From contig LVLI01001591.1 in assembly GCA_001687465.1 (NCBI GenBank), positions 1-27,530 of the forward strand: a DNA stretch of 27,530 bases, given 5' to 3'. Below the pieces are notes generated by a model. That model was not told the DNA's origin. It ran no database searches and saw only the letters and a list, made by a program, of their open reading frames with translations. The translations under genes were made by a program, and so were the position numbers. This document shows, piece after piece, positions 21,201 to 27,530 of the stretch; positions within the stretch are counted from its first letter, which is position 1, and every line of letters starts with the position of its first letter. The DNA is from Halocafeteria seosinensis. Taxonomy: Eukaryota > Sar > Bigyra > Bicosoecida.

Positions 21201-22681
21201 TTCAATGTAAACCAGGAGAGTTTTCTGCAGAATACCAAATGCAATCGTCCTGCACCTTGTGTGTTCCGGGAAGATACACGTCAGTCGATGGGGCTTCTGG
21301 ATGTCGCATCTGCCCACTTGGTACTAATGCGCCTGAATTCGGACAATCGTCATGTCAACCTTGCTCGAAAGATGCTGCTTGCCCCCCAGGCTCTGCTGAG
21401 CCTCTCTCGGTGGAAGGAAGTGCGTTCCTCTCAGTTTACGTGTCGAATAGTTCGGAAGGAATGCAATCGCAGGATGCTGAGGTGCAGCAGACCAACTCCA
21501 ACACAGGAATTAGTTCCCAGGACGCAACAGACGCTACGAACAAGTTTCCGCTACTCGGCTCTTTTGGACTGCTTTTATTGGTATTCCTTGTGTGCTCCTT
21601 GGTAGCCTACGTTAGTAGGCCCCACCAATTCCGGCGCCTCGAGGGACTGGATTTCTTCTCTGATAACCATTATACCCAAAACAATGCTGTTATCATGAAG
21701 ACAAAGACAGCGCTAGGTGGGTTTATTACTGCAATCTTCCTGATTACCGTAATCGGGTTAGCTGCCCAAGAGCTATCGACGTTTCTCAACGACAACATCA
21801 TTGAATCTCATACAATGGAGTTTCGCCAAAGTTCTAACCGCCCTTCCGGCACAAAGCTAGTATCACTCGAGATTCGGGGAAAGTCAACTCAATGGCAACA
21901 CTTGGAAACGCTTGTCTCATGCGATAACTCACAGCTCTCCGTTCCTGACCACTGGATGAGAAAAGCCTCAGGCAATTCAAAATCCAGGTCATGCACTTGG
22001 TACACGGAATGTATTTCAAGGACATGTGTTCTACCCAACTCCTTCGACATCCGCCTCCATGCCTCTGCAGCATTTCAGGTATTCTCGTGGACTTACAGGG
22101 TGGAAGATGCTCAAGGAAACATACACACCATGCGCGATACTACAGATCTAGTATCGGAAGCGGAAGGAATTAAGACTGGTCAAAAATATAAAATTGAATT
22201 CATTTCGACAGTTAGAGAAGGGTTGTCGGATACTACGACCGGATATCGAGGACATATCCTTTCAAATTCAGAGAAAGGCCCAACGCGAGAGTCGTTAGCA
22301 TTGAACGACACGATGATAATTGAATGGAAAAATGAGGTAGCTTCGCTGATCGATTTGACAGTGGTACGGAAACGCAGGACGACTGTTGAGTTACTGAACT
22401 CCCTGTTGGGTTTAGGGGCCGGCTTGATAAGCGTGTTTGCGCTGGTACTAAACCTTTTTGAATTTACCAAAACAAACTTAACTGCAGCGAAGCAGCAAAA
22501 GGACGGTTCGAATGGACAGAAAAAAGAAAAGAAAGGCGATTTTGCTGAAATGATTGAGTCTACTAGAAACCCCTTGCAGAAGCGAGGTGGATCTGAAGGG
22601 CAAGAAACTCCAGCTGACATAACAGCTGGAGCGGTAGAACCACAAGGGCGAGCTGCAGAAAAGAGTGACTCTAAAATATGA
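18209..22681 (+). CDS. Large receptor-like protein: FG-GAP, leucine-rich and Cys-rich repeats, three TM
   Basis: Uninterrupted frame of 1,490 codons from 18209. This ATG gives a classic signal peptide (LTGTRFPAP, a hydrophobic core, then TPTDA-A); the frame is open further upstream to 18032, with another ATG at 18092. Order: about six FG-GAP/VCBS repeats (residues 45-360) with Ca-binding loops such as DVNADG, DCNGDG, DLDKDGD and DVNDDG; a leucine-rich, BspA-like region (about 505-765) repeating I-x-x-x-A-F; a Cys-rich region (about 795-1050) of C-P-x-G-x-(F/Y) modules like GCC2/GCC3 and ephrin-receptor-like repeats; TM1 about 1112-1135; TM2 about 1164-1188; a 205-residue loop with cysteines; TM3 about 1394-1418; and a lysine-rich tail. 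Topology: large N-terminal ectodomain, then a TM2-TM3 outer loop. Adhesion, recognition or channel-like gating are possible; no kinase or catalytic domain is present. No intron is visible. Confidence 0.85.
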   Translation: MLTGTRFPAPVQAGVGVILACALVGALVTPTDAADTSTNSVFLGEKTDYEWRLPTLCDVNADGLLDVVHVRKELGNDTTSAKGTNLIVWSQDVGKTLPQFEDEHLALEIGPGSATIEDLRCADMTGNGFTDIVIVISGVSEADDRMELLENDGQIPFPTFRNYTIADSKSVSYLVAPEVTIEDCNGDGHNDVLFAGHDDIGEENSLFLLVNNRANETFEKQVMSETSLVYDVHPVDLDKDGDMDVLVGQSGAAGLILLDNKGGWLPSMEVHRNYGYKYVFSVSAADLDNDGKLEIVLYDDDPSGIYWVGDPKEYYPDYFRLHKISCSTEGTIPRINLCAKSMYTWDVNDDGCIDILFQFDNGIRWMENDCNSFPTELPIHSLTNSSNNLRDVRLLKKLKHHHTIVLHKKGYSYFAHFAPISVVIPGSVQPYYYVFANGSLPVETDTFRDVSVDHLEVILQDTPYVSNRSFHRAQAKTGKISGSVRAIYSFAFLSTDFSRLDINFSRSLISEVGENSFRNAWLRKVDLSHTGALTSIQAHAFHSAHMQDVSLEHSNVQSIGQFAFANSSVKQTVTATHCSLKQIEYGAFSVSSIGTLNLVDVPVKTIERFAFEGMVSDHFILHNLADQNIEVLSIGAFQHIAVNKADLGSNRIAQVQTESFLGARITTANLDKMQVDVLAANAFSMVRGHVWSLKELSTNILPQGVFEGASLHHLLFGGSDIERVEANAFAFADVSRIELNNLVQLEFVNESAWKSAKLGSLYLSKTDLVQSRQCFPKETFCYVNVRTPTGVLAPSCQLVPIGYYCPGDGTQVSECIPGHYCSFTSATKKPDPCPAGMYNDYKGQTSPSSCVGCPSGRFSSKPGTTSVSCSFCDRGTFNNETGASSIAECLRCAPGRFAGFGSSSCEQCPAGRFSSTNGNEKLSDCEECPLGRFSVSAGASSAQACEVCPEGKTTSSRGSASVKSCKPVPKTCPSDTQVLVNEECVCPSGTHWDGEECIQCKPGEFSAEYQMQSSCTLCVPGRYTSVDGASGCRICPLGTNAPEFGQSSCQPCSKDAACPPGSAEPLSVEGSAFLSVYVSNSSEGMQSQDAEVQQTNSNTGISSQDATDATNKFPLLGSFGLLLLVFLVCSLVAYVSRPHQFRRLEGLDFFSDNHYTQNNAVIMKTKTALGGFITAIFLITVIGLAAQELSTFLNDNIIESHTMEFRQSSNRPSGTKLVSLEIRGKSTQWQHLETLVSCDNSQLSVPDHWMRKASGNSKSRSCTWYTECISRTCVLPNSFDIRLHASAAFQVFSWTYRVEDAQGNIHTMRDTTDLVSEAEGIKTGQKYKIEFISTVREGLSDTTTGYRGHILSNSEKGPTRESLALNDTMIIEWKNEVASLIDLTVVRKRRTTVELLNSLLGLGAGLISVFALVLNLFEFTKTNLTAAKQQKDGSNGQKKEKKGDFAEMIESTRNPLQKRGGSEGQETPADITAGAVEPQGRAAEKSDSKI

Positions 22682-22794
22682 AACCCGATATCGCGGACAT
22701 GAAGGAGAGATGCTTCTTGTCTGTCCCAGTCGGAGTACCAATGATCGTTTTCCCGGGGAATGGCCAGTACTTATGATTAGGGCGAACCACAGCA

Positions 22795-23133
22795 ATGAGC
22801 GAGAATGGGTTCAAGCCATCTCGCCTGGGACTGGTGCTTTTCGAGGAGTTTTCTCAACGCAGCTACCGAAAGGGTTCACCAAATAAACAACCCGTTGCTG
22901 CTAGTTTTGGTCACGTGTCGGGTACCGTAAGAGTGCTGATGACCGCAGGCGCACTGCTGAAAAGAGTTGCGGATCGGAAAAAATATGAAGAAAAAGAGAA
23001 TGGAGAAGATGTTCCAGAGGGTAATGAGAAACTTTTGAGTCAAGACACACAACGGGAAAAATCAGCAGGACAGCTTTGTGTAGACATCATAAACCCAGTA
23101 AATACGCAGATTCGAAACCGTGCTCCCGAATGA
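22795..23133 (+). CDS. Hypothetical small protein (112 aa)
   Basis: ATG-initiated ORF starting 114 bp after the receptor-like gene. The first half is unremarkable; residues about 60-95 (RVADRKKYEEKENGED) are strongly charged and look coding. No TM segment, domain or homology is recognised. It could be a single-exon gene, an exon of a gene whose other exons are not visible, or chance. A second ORF (22665-22886) overlaps it in another frame. Confidence 0.3.
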   Translation: MSENGFKPSRLGLVLFEEFSQRSYRKGSPNKQPVAASFGHVSGTVRVLMTAGALLKRVADRKKYEEKENGEDVPEGNEKLLSQDTQREKSAGQLCVDIINPVNTQIRNRAPE

Positions 23134-23384
23134 GAATGCACATCCGTGAAGAGCATGCTGTAGACATTGCCGACGTCTCCCACACACTGAGGAAACCGTC
23201 GTCGACGGATCGCACGTCCATCAGACCAAACTTCCGTGAAAAGTTACTGTGAAACACCATATCATCATTAGTGTGCTTGCGGAGCCTGAGGTAGCTAGTA
23301 GCTAGCAGCTACCCATCAACGAAATCGCCATTTTCACACCAAATTCTAGGCGCACAATTATTCTCCTTATGATAATTTATGTGT

Positions 23385-23490
23385 GTATTGGTATTGCTCC
23401 TACCGGAAGACGTGCGCTACCCCGTGTGAGGGGTGAACCCCACTCGGAACCGGTCCAACATCTTCACGTGGCGCATCAACATGTTCCCGA
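23385..23490 (-). repeat. Dispersed repeat R, inverted partial copy
   Basis: Matches, in reverse complement, 3780-3895 of the longest copy: gtgtgtattggtattgctcc, accggaagacgtg, then ggaaccggtccaacatcttcacgt and gcgcatcaac. It breaks off where the 17137 copy continues. Confidence 0.75.
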
Positions 23491-23617
23491 ATCAAATGTA
23501 AGTGAATTCACGCGATTCGTCTTGCCCTAACATGGGCACCTCCAACGTTGCTTCGCCACTTCGATTCGGAACTTCTGTACAGTTGTCCCAAATTGGGCTC
23601 GTGGAGGGGACAATTTT

Positions 23618-24157
23618 TTACCAGACTCGGTGAATTGCTTCCATACTTCTCGTCACTTGCCAGCGATTGTGGACATAATCCCGCAGCCAGGAACAGAACT
23701 CCTGTGGGTTGTTTGCAAATACGCAATATAATGCCCGGACGTTATACTGGTTACCTTGTTCTTGGGCTGCGCGTACGAACTCATGTAAACTCAGCAGATT
23801 GGAGCTGCCATGGTAGCCGACCCCCGGAATCTGTCCCACATCTTGATTAAGGAGATTCTCCACAGTATCAGCTGTTATGTTGTCTGGATGCCATGGGTCT
23901 TCTTGTTGCGGGGCCTCTTCTTGTTGCGGGGCCTGCTCTTCTTGTTGCGGGGCCTGCTCTTCTTGTTGCGCGGCCTGCTCTTCATTTTCTTTTGCTTCCA
24001 CTGCTGCTGATGTCTGTTCCTCTTCCGACGACGCATCCTTCATTTCTACAGTATCCCAGTGGTATTGTTGTTGCGTGGCCTGCTCTTCATTTTCTTCTGC
24101 TTCCATCTGTTCCTCTTCCGACGACGCATCCTTCATTTCTGCAAGCCGAGACGCCAT
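23618..24157 (-). CDS. Acidic Q/E-rich repeat protein (179 aa), unrecognised
   Basis: Starts at MASRLAEMKD with a good start context (an upstream in-frame ATG at 24190 is possible). The N-terminal half is low-complexity and built of repeats: MKDASSEEEQ occurs twice within a duplicated block of about 105 bp, followed by tandem EEQAPQQ units. The C-terminal half (from about residue 90) is ordinary sequence with helix character: TADTVENLLNQDVG, SLHEFVRAAQEQG, SWLRDYVHNRW, ending EAIHRVW. The repeats keep the frame despite copy-number change, which favours real coding. No signal peptide or TM. No domain recognised; a retrotransposon gag-like origin or a nuclear regulator are both guesses. Confidence 0.5.
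   Translation of the reverse strand: MASRLAEMKDASSEEEQMEAEENEEQATQQQYHWDTVEMKDASSEEEQTSAAVEAKENEEQAAQQEEQAPQQEEQAPQQEEAPQQEDPWHPDNITADTVENLLNQDVGQIPGVGYHGSSNLLSLHEFVRAAQEQGNQYNVRALYCVFANNPQEFCSWLRDYVHNRWQVTRSMEAIHRVW
23897..23982. repeat. Short tandem repeat inside the Q/E-rich ORF
   Basis: About four head-to-tail units of 18-21 bp with the pattern cttcttgttgcggggcctg (plus strand), which encode EEQAPQQ or EEAPQQ on the minus strand. Differences between units are few, so the expansion is recent. Confidence 0.9.
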
Positions 24158-24339
24158 CGTGAGACAGCAGTGTTGGAGAAATAATAGCAATGTTGATACC
24201 TTAGACTAAGGTCCTTAGTACTATGCTCTACTTTTAACGGCTTTACAAATTACAATCCTTGGTTGTTTTTCCCAAGTTCAACCAGCAGGTTGAAGAGGGA
24301 TCGTGCAGCACGATTCGTGCTTTGACACTGTTGACAGCA

Positions 24340-24440
24340 GTGGTGCGGCTCGTGCCGAGCCGCTCGGCTCGCTCGGGCCCAAAACACGAGCCCGCGCTCG
24401 CTCGGGGTCCGGAGGGGACGAGCGAGCGAGCCAAAATTTG
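24340..24440. repeat. GC-rich palindromic tract, left
   Basis: Dense CGAGC/GCTCG words in both orientations make several overlapping hairpins, ending gagcgagccaaaattt. A similar tract ending cgagccgagccaaaata lies at 25390-25445. The two flank the transposase remnant and may be its subterminal repeats. Confidence 0.6.
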
Positions 24441-24879
24441 AAAAATTGTGATATCAAAGTATCGATATTTCCTCCGGTTTGCAATACTTCAGCTCCTCCA
24501 TTTCTCCCTAGAGTGCAAGCGGCGAAGCACAGGGTTCTCGTGGAGAAAGGCAACTCGTTTCAATTAAGGACAATGATCATTCAACCGAAATGAGGCAGGG
24601 TACAGTCTGTACCTCGTTTATCTGAGAAGTCATGGAGGATGTTGTCGCTACTGCTAAAAGAGGAGCATCTCGCGGTACCTCGAAGAAAATCGACGATGTC
24701 TTGACAATGCCGCTACGAAGCAGATTACACGGATTGAGCGAATCCTCGCTGAAATGAAGATCGTTACAAGAAAACTCGAGACCCAAGCGGCTTGCGCCGT
24801 CATTTTGTGCCGCTAGTGTATTTCCTGGCCGTATGCTATTTCAAATAGACTGTCAAATCTTATCTTGGAGAGCGGATCG

Positions 24880-25215
24880 GGAAGCAATGCATTTATAGCG
24901 CTGTTGCTACTTGTACCGTGGACCCTCGTTTTCTCAACCCCAACGCGGCATTCGGCGAGGTAGAGGCAGAAGGACTACTTTATCAACTGGTTAGCAGCTC
25001 AGATTTCAGAGACAAGACTAAGACGTCCATCAGGTCTCCATTCCGGCCTCGCTGTAGAAGACCTTGAGGATAGTACTCCAGACGAGGCACCAATATCCCT
25101 GTTCTCTACCTTAAAGAGTAACCTAGGATTTCAATGGGAAGTGAGCGTCTATATGACTCTTGCACAGAAGAATGCTCTACCAACACTCCAGTTCTGGCAA
25201 AAACACGTAGCGTAG
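24880..25215 (+). pseudogene. hAT-type transposase remnant
   Basis: Two frames together recall the C-terminal half of hAT transposases. The first has ATCTVDPRFLN (codons from about 24903), like the conserved A-x-L-D-P-R-F-K segment of the catalytic domain. About 100 codons later, in another frame, LPTLQFWQKHV before a TAG resembles the start of the dimerisation (hATC) domain, normally P-L-x-W-W-x-x-N. A frameshift lies near 24965-25020 and the C-terminal end of hATC is lost. The element is dead. Confidence 0.4.
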
Positions 25216-25389
25216 AGGCTGCCTGCTGGATTGAGCTGCAGCCTGCAGTGTCTGCACTGTACACACTACGGAGGCATATTCTGAGATCCTACGATGCAGA
25301 GACTCTGCTTGAGAGTACTGAGAAAGCATTGGTGCGCTCCATTCTTTTATAGAATATACATTACATAACAAAGCAGTGTTTTCCGAAAT

Positions 25390-25445
25390 TGACTTACGCT
25401 CGGCTCGTCGCTCGTCGCTCGGGGGGGTCGAGCCGAGCCAAAATA
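25390..25445. repeat. GC-rich palindromic tract, right
   Basis: Repeats GCTCG on the left and CGAGCC on the right around a G run, ending gagccgagccaaaataa, in the same orientation as the tract at 24340-24440. Confidence 0.6.
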
Positions 25446-25800
25446 AACGCGAAAACTGCCCAAGTTGAAGTTGCGGCGAGTTCAAAGTCACAAATAAGGG
25501 CGAAAACTGTGGGATTGCCTTCTTTTCCCTATTTAAGCCTCCATACGCTATTTAGTAGGATGTATGAGTAACAGAAGTGTATTATACACAGTTAATTTGA
25601 GATATTTTCCAATTTTCGGATCATTTCAACTATGTACCGATGAGAAAAGCCTAGGCTTCAGTTAGTCTTACCCAGAGAGAGAGGTGGTGTAGCTGTTTAT
25701 GCTTCTACCTTTGTTCAGTAGTATTCCAAGATCATCAACAATACACACTACTTTTTTTTTAGCCTCGCCTGGGATCTCAAGCGCCGGTTAGGGATCCCGA

Positions 25801-26079
25801 CCGCTGTTTCTCCAACATCATGGTATAGAACGCGTTATATTCACCACGTAAGTCTTGTTTGAAGTGTCTCATTGGTTCTCATGTGCTTGCTGAAGGCTCA
25901 TATCCCAAGCATTTGACTAAAATTTTCTTCCGTTTTTTGTCTTCCTCCAGAAAGCCCTCCATCTGGCACATGCCCGGTTCCATAACGGAGAACACGTCAG
26001 CATATGGCTCGAATAACTCTTCGTTGGAGTGGGATATTTCGCTTCCTTCTTCCTGGGTGGCTTCTGTAAGCAGTTTCAC
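25801..26079 (-). pseudogene. Chromodomain remnant, copy 2
   Basis: The translation reads EEDKKRKKILVKCLGYEPSAST, then a TGA (25879-25881) where a tryptophan codon TGG is expected, then EPMRHF and NAFYTMML. This is the chromodomain pattern LVKWxGYxxxxxTWEP, with the first tryptophan changed to Cys and the second to a stop. The homologous copy at 3980-4246 shares LVK/VVK-GY and AFYT-ML. Upstream of it only stop-broken sequence is seen. A Ty3/gypsy chromovirus integrase tail is the likely source, not shown. Confidence 0.6.
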
Positions 26080-27172
26080 GAGATACGACTTTCTAAACCC
26101 TCACACGGGATGCGACGAAACGGCACATTCCCTTCAGTTCAGAGATTGTCATCGAAACCAGAAGGTCCCCGCTTACATATGCATTGAATTTTCGAGTTTC
26201 ATAGATTTCGCCGGAAGCAGATAGTTGTACGCGCTCTCGTCCAAATTGAATAGCAGTGCTGGAGAAGTGTTATTCTCCTCTATGTTTCTAAGCACTGTTG
26301 CTCGCCGCAGCAATCTTTCTCCAGTTTTCTGGGAGTGACTTTCCTTTACCAGCTTTGGTCCGTTTCAAGTTCAAAGTGTCAATCATACGCCGCCGATAGG
26401 TGCTGAGACTCATGCTTGCTGCCTGCTGGCGAAGTTCCTCGCCAATGTCGAGCTGATTCACAGCAATTTGTTTTATTCGAACAAGTTGCCGCCCGTTCTT
26501 CGAACGGGAACAACTTGCCTCTTCTCGCTGACCGGGATGGCTGGTCCGAATTTCGGACCGGGAAATCCATGCCACTCAGACACACATACCAACGGGTTAG
26601 GGCATGAACGGTCATACACTCCCTTGCCGTTGACCCTGTGTGCAGGATAATTATAATTCAGTCTGATGTTTGGTCAACACAAATCTCAACACTTTGTAGA
26701 GATGTAGAGTTTGCGGTACCAACATGTTACACGTTACATGTATTGGTAATGAGATATTCTGTACACTCTAAAGGTTACTGTCACGATGATTGCATTTTGG
26801 TGTGGGTACAGCAACTGTTCCAGGGCTTACTGTTTTGCTTTATGGATGGATGGACTGCACACTCAGGGTCGTACGAAGACGGCCACAAACCTTCGGACAA
26901 CGTGCGCTCCTTAAACTCACACTGAAAACTTACCTTCGGCATATCTCAAGCTCAAGTCGGGGACTCTGCGAATTTCCCGGCCCTTAAGAACTGTAGCGCG
27001 GGACTGCAGATACGTATGTCCTTGGGTGCAAAAGAACATACCGTATGTAAATGATTGTGGAGTCGAGAGTTGTGAACAGCTTCCTCCTCACCGAATGTTC
27101 GTCGTTCGCAGCCTGAACATCGCTGCCATGACTCGTTCACTAATAACAACTCAGACAACATGCGTTGCGAAC
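26080..27172. other. Gene-poor stretch with two adjacent hairpins
   Basis: No convincing gene. A minus-strand open frame at 26288-26575 has no ATG near its beginning and no recognised domain. One TACATGTA at 26735. Two adjacent inverted repeats at 26482-26559 are listed separately. Confidence 0.45.
26482..26559. repeat. Two adjacent inverted repeats (hairpins)
   Basis: The first is CAAGTTG..CCCGTTC ttc GAACGGG..CAACTTG at 26482-26517, a 14-bp stem with a small internal bulge. The second is GGTCCGAA t TTCGGACC at 26543-26559, a perfect 8-bp stem with a one-base centre. They are 25 bp apart. Confidence 0.85.
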
Positions 27173-27420
27173 CTTTCGTCGCTAGTATCGGTCACAATGG
27201 ACATTATTGCGGTTGCTGGGAGCAGTGTTGTTCAGATTCAATAGCCGCTCGTCATATCGAAAAGCGGTGAACACGTTCGTCCTAGCATTGTACGTCTTTC
27301 ATCGCTAGTATCGGTCACCATGGCCACTATTGCGTCCCTGAGCGCTCGGAACGCGGTGTTATGATTCACTAACCGCTCGTAGTATCGAAAAGTGGGTTAC
27401 TCGCGGTTTCCCATCTCCTC
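27173..27420. repeat. Diverged tandem repeat, period about 124 bp, two units
   Basis: Unit 1 starts at 27173 and unit 2 at 27297. Shared blocks are tttc(g/a)tcgctagtatcggtcac, atgg-ca-tattgcg, and ccgctcgt-(c/g)-atatcgaaaag in the same order. The middle of each unit has diverged. The final unit ends near 27420; further copies could lie beyond the window. Confidence 0.75.
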
Positions 27421-27530
27421 ACTTTGGCCGAACTTGAGGTAGCCTGATGAGTAAATATCCGACTCGAAAAGATTGAAGCAGTTCCTGCATGTGTGGTCCA
27501 TGATGGTCGCCGAGTGACAGGGTATCGGTT

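Noticed and set aside
23281-23315. GGTAGCTAG/CTAGCAGCTACC imperfect palindrome
   Set aside because: Built of repeated TAGC words; short and imperfect, so chance or slippage explains it.
24303-24593. Plus and minus ORFs across the CGAGC-rich tract
   Set aside because: A GC-rich palindromic repeat lacks stops by composition; translations are repetitive and end soon after the tract.
26288-26575. 95-aa minus-strand ORF with possible helix-turn-helix character
   Set aside because: The frame begins at GTG, not ATG, passes through two hairpins, and has no recognisable domain or splice context.
1-27530. CRISPR arrays, rRNA, tRNA, bacterial operon signals
   Set aside because: No regularly spaced identical repeats, no tRNA cloverleaf noticed by eye, and the introns and domain types mark the DNA as eukaryotic; a tRNAscan run could still find something missed.

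Overview
The window looks like nuclear DNA of a eukaryote, most likely a unicellular or algal protist; no lineage-specific marker fixes the taxon. The evidence is split genes with GTAAG-type donors and pyrimidine-rich AG acceptors, a TFIIA large-subunit gene, a receptor-like protein of about 1,490 residues mixing FG-GAP, leucine-rich and cysteine-rich repeats, and long gene-poor stretches with microsatellites, dispersed repeats and decayed transposons. Nothing bacterial (operons, Shine-Dalgarno sites) is seen. All calls come from reading the translations by eye; no database search was run.

Layout. 1-1890: mostly non-coding, with one copy of a dispersed repeat and one doubtful two-exon small gene. 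1892-2776 (-): GNAT-family acetyltransferase. 3590-5086: repeat-rich, with a chromodomain remnant and the wreck of an alpha/beta hydrolase gene. 5748-6422 (+): 2H phosphoesterase. 6622-14296 (-): three tandem paralogous genes, called A, B and C here, for an unrecognised four-TM membrane protein, each with three exons and the same intron positions and phases; C carries an in-frame stop. 14790-15500 (-): a fourth, decayed copy, D. 15517-16819 (-): TFIIA alpha/beta subunit in three exons. 17137-17310: repeat copy. 18209-22681 (+): the large receptor-like protein. 22795-23133 (+): doubtful small ORF. 23618-24157 (-): acidic Q/E-rich repeat protein. 24340-26080: remnants of a hAT-type transposase and a second chromodomain fragment. 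26080-27530: nothing convincing except hairpins and a diverged tandem repeat.

The genes do not form a recognisable pathway. The most notable part is the tandem array: a duplicated family of secretory-pathway or surface membrane proteins with conserved extracellular cysteines, N-glycosylation sequons and a nearly invariant C-terminal motif, with members ranging from intact (A, B) through one-stop (C) to ruined (D). It reads as a birth-and-death cluster. It lies near a large surface receptor-like gene, but a functional link is only a guess. For split genes the coordinates given run from the start codon to the stop codon, and the exons are listed in the evidence.
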